Below, piece after piece: positions 13,561 to 23,799 of a DNA stretch of 64,000 nucleotides. This stretch comes from Brachynemurus nebulosus (lineage: Eukaryota > Arthropoda > Insecta > Neuroptera > Myrmeleontidae). The DNA is taken from positions 41,604,551 through 41,668,550 of the forward strand of contig JAPWDM010000004.1 in NCBI GenBank assembly GCA_035578155.1. The letters are read 5' to 3'. A model generated the notes under the pieces. That model ran no database searches, was not told the DNA's origin, and saw only the letters and a list, made by a program, of their open reading frames with translations. Position numbers and translations under genes: made by a program. Positions within the stretch are counted from its first letter, which is position 1. The number at the start of each line of letters is the position of its first letter.

Positions 13561-14030
13561 CTCACCTAACCTCTGATATTTAACAACTGATATTGTTCTG
13601 GAATTGTAAATTTTATTTATTGTACCCCAATGAAATCTTGTTCGATCAATTCTCCGTCATTTCACTCGTACGCGAATATCAAGATTTTTATATTTAATTC
13701 ATGGAAATGGCGAAGAGAGGGAGGCGAGGCAGTGTTGAGAGATGAATGGGATTTTCTTTCTCTGGTACCTATACGATTGCATTACTTATACATCTGAATC
13801 TCACGAGTATATGGAAATGTGATATTAAATAAAATCTCTTTTATTTCATATTTGATACGGTGAAAAGCAAGCTATGATTTTTGTTAGTGTCTTTTGTTTT
13901 CTGTTCCTTTTGACTGACGTCATTAAAGAAATGCAACAAATTCATGAAAATTAGACGTACCAAAATTTAGTGTCTCTTTTCCTTTTTGTTATTTTTATAT
14001 TAGAGTAACTATAGTAATATAAAATCTGTA
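13561..14030. other. Region without a recognised gene
   Basis: No gene or repeat boundary seen. Confidence 0.5.
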
Positions 14031-14345
14031 TACAATATAAAAGCGAATTACCACTCGTTCACTCATTCATTCACTCATTCGCTCACTCATTTATCACAAA
14101 ATTTCAGAACTATAATACCTACAAACTTGAAATTTGGCAAGTAGGTCTCCATTGGGCAGTAGGCGTTCGCTAAGAAAGGGTTTTGCAAAATTTTTTGTCT
14201 AACCGTCAAAATTTACGAAAAACCATAAAATATTAATTTTTTATTACTGTATACAGCAAACTATGAATTTATTTAAAAAAATCATGCAAATTTTAAATAG
14301 TTGCTAAGTATTTGCAAAAAAAAAAAATATTGGAACTTTTTTGTC
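14031..14345 (+). repeat. Dispersed repeat, copy 1 (second copy at 31801-32090)
   Basis: Begins with a degenerate CACTCATTCA/TTCACTCA simple repeat (14055-14093), followed by ACAAACTTGAAATTTGGCAA and GGGTTTTGCAAAAT. The same order and wording occurs at 31801-32090 with scattered substitutions. The start (TCTGTATACAATATAAAAG, 14024-14042) and the CACTCATTCA block resemble 5' ends of insect Helitron-type non-autonomous elements, but I cannot confirm the 3' hairpin and CTRR end. Confidence 0.6.
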
Positions 14346-14589
14346 ATTAATGTTGTAATTATACGTATCCCTTATCGATATTTGATATATAAATGTTTCT
14401 GATTTGTTTTTAATTAATTGTCTTTTTAATGAAATAAACGATAAAATTATTCAATTTATGGAATTGGAATAATTTATTTCTTTTAAATAAATCAAAGTAA
14501 GAGATAAGAAAAATGCGAATTTAACGTCTCCTAAAGCAACGGAATTCCCCAAAAAATTCAAATAAATAGTTTGATGAATTTTGACTAAA

Positions 14590-15135
14590 TATTACTCAAA
14601 CCTTTTTAAAATCTCTGGGGATCAATTTTAAACGTCAGTTTAGAGTCTGAAGCAATAAAAATTACGCAAAACTAAATGACCAAAAGTACTCCACTCCTAA
14701 AAATCTAAATAAGTATGGTTGTCTACGGAAAAGTCTCAAGCTGCTAAAATTAGGTACCTATATTTCTGAAATAAGAATACGACTACACTGGAATCGTTTG
14801 ACGAGCAAAGCAACTTTCAAAAATTGGTTCACTGGTGGATACGTGATACCCTATGTTATAATATGGACTATTTTAAAGTAAACGGCTGGACGATTTTTCT
14901 GAAATAGTATTGAGAGCCTAAAAAATGAAAGCTTTCTAGAATGGATGGATCTTGACCAGATTTTGCTCAAACATTACTGAGGTCATAAAATAAACAAATG
15001 TGAGGTTTAAATGACCCTCCAGGGTGCTGGGGACCCAAAAATGGTCTTAAAAAGTACGACGAATCTTGACTAAATTTTACTTAAACAACATTGATATCCT
15101 AAAAAAACTAAGTGAGATTAAAATTATTGCCTAAG
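14590..15135. repeat. Degenerate ~120-bp tandem-like repeats
   Basis: Loosely repeated phrases (ACTAAATTTTACTTAAAC, GACTAAATATTACTCAAAC, 'GGGACCCAAAAA' type) recur every 100-150 bp. A comparable degenerate series follows the second copy of the preceding repeat at 32440-32780. The two probably belong to one element with an internal tandem region. Confidence 0.4.
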
Positions 15136-16024
15136 ATTCTGGAGTAATACAAAACGAAAAAAAACGGAAAAAAGTTGATATTTATTAAAAAAAAAAAACT
15201 TTATTATACATTTAATTTTATTAAAACGTATCTGTAGCCTTATTCGCAATTCTATTGTGATTTTGGGCCGTCTTCGAAGCCGGAACCTGTGACGGGTTCT
15301 ACTGTACCTACTCAGATAATAATACTTATGTATTTTAAAATAGAACTTCACTAATCAATTATTTTGATATATTAATATGCTGATGAAGTGATGAGTATGA
15401 CATAAAATCTTGTTACATTTATTTTATTATTTATTTTATTATTGTTATGTATTTAATTTTGAATAACGATATGATGGCGATGAAGATAAGATTATGATTA
15501 TTATTTCTAAGTAATATAAATTATATTTGAACGCCGCTCGCAATGTTTACATAACACTGAAATAAAAATGCAGATGACATTTTTGTTTTTTGAAAGACAC
15601 GATGACATTTTTGGTTAATACGATGTGGCGTTATTTTTATATAGAATAAACAGCGATTTATATTATAAAAAAAATTAGAGCTTTCCTCAATTCCATTTTA
15701 GATTTCAAGCAATCAAGTTTCATTTTTATATAATTGGATGGAATTCACAATTGTATTTGCAACAATAAGTTGCTAAAATTTGTAACAATTAAATGTTAAA
15801 TATTATAAATATTTAAAATCAGATAAATTTTTTTTTTTGACTAATTTGAGTTTTTATTATTTAAAAACAATCAGTGAAACAAATTAACTTCATTTATTCC
15901 AAACCGGAACTTATATGAGGTTATATAGAATTTTTATAAATTCTATTTCATTTGTAATAAAAAGAGTATGTACAAGGGCTAGTGATAACTTGCCCATAAA
16001 CACACCAGTTATAGTATAACTAAC
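15136..16024. other. AT-rich region without a recognised gene
   Basis: No supported feature. Confidence 0.5.
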
Positions 16025-16032
16025 TGGTAGTA

Positions 16033-17007
16033 TAGGCCTGGGTAACTCAGTAAAAAGTCTTGAGTTGACGCAATAACTCAAGCGCACCTTACTGTGTTAG
16101 CGCAGTGTTGTAACTCATTGCGCTATTTAACGCAGTAGGTATTGTAGAAAGCAAATATACATACAGAAGACATCAAGCGCATGCGGCGCACGCGCTTTGT
16201 GACATTTTGTCATGACACCATTAACATTATTTGCCTATTCCCTATTTTTTACTATTTTGTGGCGGCCTGCACACGATTAATAATACTGTCAGTATTTACT
16301 GAGAAAAACAATGAATTATTATTTTTATGATATAAAATCTATATATGGATACTTCAGTAATAATGCCAGTATTTCGAAATACTGACAGTATTACGGATCG
16401 TGTACCTATATGGGCGGCTTATTATTTACGCGGTAACGCCATGAACACATTTTTTAAACGTCAGGTTTTTTATAAATTTTGTTCAGCATGCATAAAACAA
16501 ATGACACTACCAAAAAGTCGTATCAAGATTTCCAGCTTTCAGTGTGTTATTGTATTTCGTGTATTCCAAAATTAATAATTCCTGAAAATAAATGAAATAA
16601 ATAACAATGAAATTAGCAAAAGTTTTTTATTTATTTTATATCAAAAATTCCAATTCCTATATCACCACCTATGTATGTAAAATAATATTATAAACTAAAT
16701 AAAATGCTGGTGTTACTACGTTTACGTATGGTATAAATCAAAAAATATAATAATTATTATAATTTAAATTTATGTACATTTTCTAACCTCATTTCTAATG
16801 TCATGTCATGAAAAGTGCGCTAATTTGAGTTGAAATTTTATTGTGAGCCTTTAATGAAATACATATAAAGTCTAAAACTATAATATTTAATTTGAGTTAA
16901 CTACTGAGTTATGCGTTACAAGTTTTAAAAAACGTGAGTTGACGCATTTAACACAGTATAGTGAGTTAACGCAATTGTGCGGCGTAGCGCAGTGTTACCC
17001 AGGCCTA
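16033..17007. mobile_element. Non-autonomous hAT element with perfect 8-bp target duplication
   Basis: Terminal inverted repeats read TAGGCCTGGGTAAC at both ends. The 8-bp duplication TGGTAGTA lies at 16025-16032 and 17008-17015. The 975-bp body has subterminal GAGTTGACGCA/GTGAGTTAACGCA and AGCGCAGTGTTA motifs at both ends in mirrored order, typical of hAT subterminal transposase sites. A further internal inverted pair (ATACTGTCAGTATTT near 16282 and its mirror near 16373) is present. No transposase is seen, only a 76-codon open frame without homology that I recognise. Confidence 0.92.
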
Positions 17008-17514
17008 TGGTAGTATAACTTATAATAAGAGAGTAAATATCAATTTCATAAAAGATGGTTTTAGTGTTTCTTGCGAAAATCACGGCAGTTCTGTACATAA
17101 AACAGGTTTTGATCTTTTTATAATATCTGAGTAATTCATAGGATAAAATGTTGATTTCCTTTTTTTCAAATATTGGCTAAAAAGCGATGTGCTTTTTTCT
17201 TTTCTTTTTCACAGTACTGAAACCGATACACATGGTTAAATATATAAATACCCCCAAGTAAAATATATACCTACGAGAATAATAATGGTACATATTAGCG
17301 TACTTTATTAAATTACCGTACAAAACAAATATTTATATGCGATTACCTGCTTGCTAGTAAATCAAAATTTTCACTTTATCGTTATCAAAATTAACTCTCA
17401 GTATATAGGGGAGAGGTGTGTCAGTAGTAACAGTAGGTCAATTGTAATTTTGAAATTTGCGAGACATCTATCAATCTTATTGAGAAGTATTACGTATAAT
17501 AAGGTATCTCCTGA

Positions 17515-19005
17515 CAGGGCCGCGCCAAGGGACATTTGCGCTGGGGTGCAAGACAAAAATTGCCGCCCCTAAAACACCAAACTTATTTGTAATACATTTT
17601 TAGTTACTATACAGTAAGTAAAAACGCCAAACTTGTTTGTCATTCAGTTTACTTACTATATATACTTACTTTAATGAAATGCATAAAATATTATAAAATA
17701 TTTAGGATTATAAATGGAATAAAACAGTTAAACTTTTTTTAACAATTTAGTTCGCATAAATTTCAAGAACAAGTAAATAAAAATAAATAATTTTACACAA
17801 AACAAAAACGAATAGTAACAATTTTAAAATTTTATATAAAATTCACTTTCCTTGCCTTTTTTATTAAAAATTCATTTATTAAATCTGACATGTCCATATC
17901 TGCAGCAATTTTGTTTTCTATGCTAATTAAACTTAAATACGATATTCTTTCCTGTGACATAGGTACTAGATCTTAAATAATTTTTTATTAAGTTTCGAAA
18001 AACTTCTCTCACCAGATGCCACTGTCACAGGTATTGTCAAAAATATTCTTAATGCAATTGTCATATTCGGAAACATTGTAGTAAGATCATTAGAAAATAT
18101 ATAATCTAAAACTGTTAATGCATTCATGTCGGGATTAATATATGTTAAAAGAGTTTCTATTTCATCACATAAATCTAACGCATTTATATCAAATTCGTTC
18201 CGCAGAGCCCAAAAGGGGATGTTTTTTACTTGAATTGCTGAGAAACGAAATAATGTAACTTTTCCAAGAAAAGAGTATGGAGTGCTGCAATTTAAAGAAC
18301 ATCCATAAATCTTATCCTAAGTGGAATAAGCAATATCGAAAGAACATGTATATTTTAAACTAAATTGCTTGCAGATGTGGATAAGCAAATATTGAAAACA
18401 AAATTTATAATAACAAAAAACAGAAATAATAAATTAGGTTTAAGATATCAACCAAATAGGAAAAAGAAGATAAAATAAAAATGTTGGTTTTAAAACCAAA
18501 TAATTGAAATCTTAAACTCTTTTATTATATTTCGACTGTTCAATACAGTGTTTATTAAGTCTTATTTAAAAGAATAATATTTTACTAAGAGATCCTCAGT
18601 CATCAATTTTTAGTTTGTTTTGTTTACTAATCGTCACGTACTATATACAACGTAACGCAACGAAAACTAAACAATTTTAAAGATTGATAAATGTTTTATG
18701 TGTAGAATTCAACGACGATTTTTATAAAATTAAAGCGTGCAAGAACATGTTCGATCCCGATCCCGTTTGATCTCGCCGATTACCGCGCAAATGATTGTTG
18801 TCGCTGGTCGACAATCGGAATAATCGGATTACCGACGGGTCACAACAATCATAATAGACAAGTATTTAAGCAAAATGCGGGTAACATTTAGTGTCATCAA
18901 AATTACCACATAAAAATAGTAATAATTTTATATTTTATTTGCCGCCCCCAAAGCCTGCCGCCGGGGTACTAGGCACCCCTAACACCCCCGCTTGGCGCGG
19001 CCCTG
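17515..19005 (-). mobile_element. hAT element nested in the 17406-20249 element
   Basis: Perfect 15-bp terminal inverted repeats CAGGGCCGCGCCAAG. The 8-bp duplication TCTCCTGA lies at 17507-17514 and 19006-19013. Subterminal TTGCCGCCCC sequences are seen at both ends. A relic of hAT transposase is on the minus strand inside, so this copy is a decayed partial autonomous element rather than a MITE. Confidence 0.93.
17832..18218 (-). pseudogene. hAT transposase C-terminal dimerisation domain relic
   Basis: The minus strand encodes a segment ending in the hallmark of the hAT dimerisation domain, IPVTVASGERSFSKL (plus coordinates near 18000-18045). The conserved continuation (MSQERISYLSLISIENKIA) is in another frame near 17885-17945. 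The frame change falls between them, at a spot where extra bases (near 17965-17990) also bring a stop. The tail ends at a stop at 17832-17834. The upstream part (EFDINALDLCDEIETLL) resembles the region just before the dimerisation domain in ZMYM-type/KIAA-type hAT proteins. The catalytic domain and zinc finger are not found in the rest of the element. Confidence 0.85.
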
Positions 19006-20249
19006 TCTCCTGAAGTTGTGCTTTACTGACAAAACTCAGTTAATATCATCTGGCAGTTTTCTCTCAGCAATATCAAATGTGTTTATATAAGCTAATCGTA
19101 AATTTTGAGTTTGTTGACAATTTTTTGATTTTTGCAGTAAATACCCTATCAGTTGGAAGTCAAGTGATTTTATTGGAAACACAAGCTATCAAATAATATT
19201 ATCAGATAGATAGTTTCACTTTTTTAATCATAGTTAACATCTGACAAATTTTTTTATAAAATTAAACAGCACTACAACAATTGTAATAAATTCAATGGTG
19301 TCAATTGTAACATGTTAAAATTGACACACTCCACTAGTTTTATATATCCAGAATTTTTTCTTTTAGTATTTTAAATTTAAGAAACTGAGCACATAGAGCC
19401 GAGAGTCAGTATAGGGTTTTAAATAAAGTTTAAAAACTTTTACGGTTTTTCAGAATTTTGATTTTTGAGGATTAATTTTAAATTTTTCAGCTAATAAAAT
19501 CTTTTTTAATTTACATAATTAATTTTATAAATATTGCTTTGTATTGTTTTAAAAAATTTAGTTAAATAAAATTAAACTCTATATTTCAGGTATGAATCGA
19601 ATGATAAAGGTAACGGTTTCGATTAACAATTAAAAAAAAGAAGAAATACCTTCCTTTCATAGTTACATTTTGGCAATATCCGTTGGTTTTTATATCGATT
19701 TTTGGTTACGGTTGTCGTTCGATTCAATGCTACTACAATTAGTTATGCCTGTTGGACGAGTTCCTAATTAAATTCACCCTGTTTTCAGAATAAAAAAATG
19801 ATATAAAACAAAACGAAAAACTAGGATAGGAACTGTATTCGATAATATATACCTGAATGTCGTTAAAAGAGTAATAGAAGGAGAAAAAAAAAAGACCTGT
19901 TGTCAGACACTATGATATTTGTCACCTTACTCACTCAACATGTGGGGAAGTAGTCTGAAAACTAAATTATAGTAACTAACATGTAAATTCAACTAAATAA
20001 TGAGTGTTACAATTGAACCTAGGCCCTGTAACAATTGACCCTCTTATGGTGACGATTGTAATATTACACTTTGGTCCACATAAATGCAGTTATTTTAATT
20101 ATGGACCAAGATAATTTTTTTTGTGTACCTCATTCCAAACCTAAAAGACGTCCGTATCTTGTACCAAAAATTTAATTCTTTGTGACTAATAGATACAAAA
20201 TTACTAGCCGGTATATGTTTTTTGTTACTACTGACACATCTCTCCCCTA

Positions 20250-21494
20250 CATTTTTATTGTGCGCTATTAATTTCCTATAGTTATTCGCGCACTCTTTGA
20301 AGTGTAAATCATTAAACTTATGTAAACGTCTTAAAAGCCGTAAGTTGATTTCATGCCACGTACGTTTGATGTTTCACTTCCCACACATAAAACAAATTAA
20401 CATCCAAATTTAAAATGACGTTTCTGAACTTGAATATTGTGCCACAAAATTAATGATGTTATTGACAATATTAACATGTGGCTTTTGTGAAAGCACAGAA
20501 TGATTTTGAGAAAAATACAAAAACATGGAAGTTATATCAACCGAATAAATATGTTATTAGAAAATGTAATACGTCAAAAATTCTTTCTGGATATGGGTAG
20601 AAAAATATTTATGACAAAGCGAGCGTTTAAAAATAAAGTCAAATTTTATATTAAAGATCCGTTTGTTAGAGAAAATCAGGTGACAACGTAACTAGACGTC
20701 ATTCGTTTTATATTATTGAAACCTTTTGGGAAAACTACTAACAAGTTTACAACCAATTTATGTTCACAGTTGTGAAGAATTGAACTTAAAATTGTTCGGG
20801 AGTAGCTTTCTTCATTTCGTTTACTTTTCGATTTTCATGGATTGCCAATATGGATATCCAACTATCATTGGAAAAGAATCCGCCTTTTAATACTTGGGAC
20901 GAAATCCAAATACTTTGTAGATTTTCAAAGAAGTAAATAAAAAGGAGCATAAAAGTCACCAGTCACTTGGCTAACAATAAATTAATTTTTTTAGTGTTTT
21001 AGATAAAATTGTCTTAAGCTTTTTTTGTACCAATACATTTTTTAACAGACACCCTATATGGTATGGTATAAGGCTCCCTCGACTATTTTAGATCTATCTG
21101 TTACTTATATTTCATCATTTTCAAGCCGTTTTCAGATATATCGTTTTGACTAATTTTCATAAGGCCCTCGGAACTATTACAAAAGTTTGTTTTACGATTT
21201 CATTTCATTTTAGTGTTGTGCAATTACGCGTAAATAGCCAAAGTCTACATTTAAACGTCGACAATGCGTAGACAATGTCGACTATAAGTAGAGAAAGTCG
21301 ACAATATGGCGGATGACAGTAAAAGCTGACAGGTAATTTAGCAAAGTGAATTAAGTGTGAAAAGCATAATACATATCATTGTTTAAATAAATTCGGTAAT
21401 CCTTAAATTCGGATAATTTGTAAATGAAATATGCCTAAATGATCCTTTCTTATCTAAATTGAATTGGAAATATTGTACGTTGTAGTTTGTAGCT
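20250..21494. other. Region without a recognised gene
   Basis: No gene recognised. At 21240-21310 there is a cluster of GTCGAC and GTAGAC motifs (for example CGTCGACAATGCGTAGACAA), partly palindromic, without an element boundary I can define. Confidence 0.5.
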
Positions 21495-21502
21495 ATTGCG
21501 AC

Positions 21503-22311
21503 TAGGGGTGGAAAAGGCGCGTGCAAAATCGATTCTCGACTTTAAAATCGACTTTCATTTTTTCGATTCTCAAAGTCGATTAATTGACTCTGAAAGTCGA
21601 CTTTTCGACTTAAATCGACTTTTCAAAAATTTATTAGTTTATTTATAGAAACTATTAAGTATATACTTTAAACAATCTGTACTGTTTTTTAAATAATTTA
21701 TTAAATAATGAACATATAGTTTCTAAGAATTTAACAAGAGATAATTTATCAATAAATTGTTCGCGATTTGGCGTTGAACATTAACATTAAAATTAAAATG
21801 GACAGTAGAATTAATGGGTCGATTCGTATCGGTGTAAGCCAAAGCCGCTTGCGCTCATTTTGAATCAATTTGCACTTGCTTTGATATATACATCGACGTA
21901 TACGCTGTATACATCGGTATACAGCGTATACGGTATACGATATATACCGAACGCTAATACTTGACCCTTCTCTCTAGAACATGGAAAGTGAGACAAGAAT
22001 ATACAAAAATGTCAAAAGCAAGCCAAATGTGATTCAAAGCAAGTGCAAATTGATTCAAAATGAGTGCAAGCGGCTTTGGTTTACACCGATACGAATCGGC
22101 CCAAGATTAAGCTACTGTTTAATTAATGTTAAGCTAATGTTTTTGCGCGATTTATAAATGCACATTGCATATACGCAAAAAGTCGAAAAGTCATCGAGTG
22201 AGAGTCGATTCAAGGTCGACTTGACGTGACTGAAATCGATTCTAAAAAGTCGATTATTTTTAGTAAATAATCGACTTTCGACTAAAGTCGGAGTCGACTT
22301 TACCATCCCTA
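21503..22311. mobile_element. hAT-type MITE rich in GTCGA motifs, perfect 8-bp target duplication
   Basis: Ends are TAGGGGTGGAAAAG (left) and the complement TAGGGATGGTAAAG (right). The 8-bp duplication ATTGCGAC lies at 21495-21502 and 22312-22319. Both subterminal regions are packed with AGTCGA/TCGACTT motifs in mirrored orientation (21540-21625 and 22180-22300), as expected for multiple transposase binding sites. A separate palindromic element is nested at 21817-22104. Confidence 0.92.
21817..22104. mobile_element. Palindromic insertion nested in the hAT MITE
   Basis: Left arm CGATTCGTATCGGTGTAA and the mirrored right arm pair over about 80 bp. They include AGCCGCTTGC.CTCATTTTG and TCAATTTGCACTTGCTTTG. 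The loop holds TA/CG-rich palindromic sequence near 21895-21950. It begins with GGGTCG and ends CGGCCC. No clean target duplication was found. Confidence 0.75.
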
Positions 22312-22319
22312 ATTGCGAC

Positions 22320-22739
22320 AAAAAACAAGCGAATACAGCATCAACATCCTTAGAAGTGCACACATATATGCATAGAGAAAAATGCTAATTAATATTAATT
22401 ATTTTTGTGTTTTAATTAATTTTTTAAATTTTTGAAACTGTGTCGTTGAATTGTATATAAAAATTTGTATAAACAGTTGTATAAAAACAACTTTAGTACT
22501 AAAAAAAAAAAAATTATAAAACCTACTAATATGTATCTAAAATTTGGTAAATTTTCAAAATTTTATTTTATGCATTATACAGATTGGCAGCAAAGCAAAC
22601 TGCTTGCTGGAATGTTTAAAAATGGACCAATTTTTCTGTGTAATGTTTAACAAATTTTAGTGATAATAATTTATGGTTAATAGGGGGTTTATTATTTTAG
22701 TTATGAAATTTCGCCTAATATTAAGGGGCAAGTTTCTTA
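22320..22739. other. Region without a recognised gene
   Basis: Contains A-runs and one 61-codon open frame without recognised domains. Confidence 0.5.
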
Positions 22740-23322
22740 ATACTATGCTATTACCCAGCATTTAAAATCGTTAATACATTCAATTCTAAAATCATAAATT
22801 TCATATAACCTTTTACATTTATCATTTAATTTGTTAATTGCGAATCTGGCAATGAGATTGAAATTTTAACTAACGTTTAATTAATTGTTCAAAATAAATT
22901 TCTAAATCTTTTATAAATAAAATGGGATGATAAGTTTTCAAATTGTTTTCAAAAATATTTACCTCAACGTTGCAATCATTAACTTGAGTCGGCACAAAAT
23001 AATTACACTGACCGCTACACTGATCACTTTTCACTATTTTCCGGCGATCTGGTTCTTTATCCGGACTCACGTCCTCACTGTTTTCTTGATCTTGTTGTTT
23101 ATGGAAAACCGTTGTTTTCTCGTCCGTCTCAATTTTCTGTATCTTAGTCGTCATCGTCATGAATGTATCATTTATTTTCAGTATCCTTTTGTTTAAGGAT
23201 TCCAAGTTTTTAACCATTAATTCGATTAGATTTTTAATAGAATCATTTATATCTGACATACCACTGTCATTTACATCATCTGAATTATCTATTTCACTTG
23301 GATTTAGTTTCTTATTAGGCAT
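22740..23322 (-). pseudogene. gag-like retroelement ORF relic
   Basis: A minus-strand ATG at 23322 opens 150 codons: an acidic, serine/asparagine-rich N-terminus, a predicted helical stretch (IKNLIELMVKNLESLNKRI) that could be a coiled coil, a basic linker, and a C-terminal FENNLKTYHPILFIKDLEIYF. That last segment resembles the entry to the helical capsid-like domain of retrotransposon Gag proteins, where a 'P..FL..LE.YF' phrase is common. After the stop at 22870 the homology seems to go on in another frame (KCKRLYEIYDFRIECINDFK near 22760-22820), similar to the W-..I-..F..F.. part of Gag. No protease or RT follows. I infer a decayed Gag of uncertain class, or an unrelated short gene. Confidence 0.4.
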
Positions 23323-23799
23323 TTTTAGTTTGTTTATAAGCCACGTGTATATTTTGCTAACAATTAAATTTGAATAAATAACGAACTTTTTAATTGTTTG
23401 GTTATCTATTTACTTTTATTTTATAATAAAATAATTATTTCGCATATAATTTTTCCTTTCGTAAGTTGGGTATCACGTACTAATCACGTCGGGGTCACTA
23501 TTCTGTAACGTTTTAGTTACTTTAACAAATCTGAGTTTTGAAACGAAGTTAATTTTAATTTCCCGCCACTTCACTTCAACAATTTTTCTTCAATTTGAAG
23601 CTAAATTTTACGTTTTAGGCATGAAACTTCCAGACCTTGAATAGCACAATTCATAATTAAGTTATCGACCGTTGTTCACAAGTTACAGGTATTTAAAATT
23701 ATTTGATTCCTGGTAAACCGTTAGTGATTTTTTAATCTAGTCAACAAATAATAAACAAATATTTTACTTCGCAAAAATACTACTTTTATTTTGAAACTG

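Larger units (their letters stand above)
17406..20249. mobile_element. TA-flanked element with 20+ bp terminal inverted repeats
   Basis: Left end GGGGAGAGGTGTGTCAGTAG and the complement of the right end (GGGGAGAGATGTGTCAGTAG) match with one difference, both continuing TAAC, and both are bordered by TA. The body also has an inner mirrored phrase about AATTG (17434-17446 against 20031-20042). A 1.49-kb hAT element plus its 8-bp duplication is inserted inside, so the original element was about 1.35 kb. No coding region of its own is recognised. The superfamily is uncertain; TA duplication fits Tc1/mariner/pogo-like. Confidence 0.75.

Noticed and set aside
14055..14093. CACTCATTCA-type tandem motif as a CRISPR array or telomeric repeat
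   Set aside because: The units are about 4-10 bp without spacers, and the same block recurs in a dispersed repeat at 31815.
15124..15351. 75-codon minus-strand frame with an Arg-rich stretch
   Set aside because: Low-complexity composition with no recognised homology and no neighbouring signals.
22870..23322. Host coiled-coil protein
   Set aside because: The C-terminal phrase and the frame-shifted continuation look more like a retroelement Gag than a host gene; kept as a low-confidence relic.
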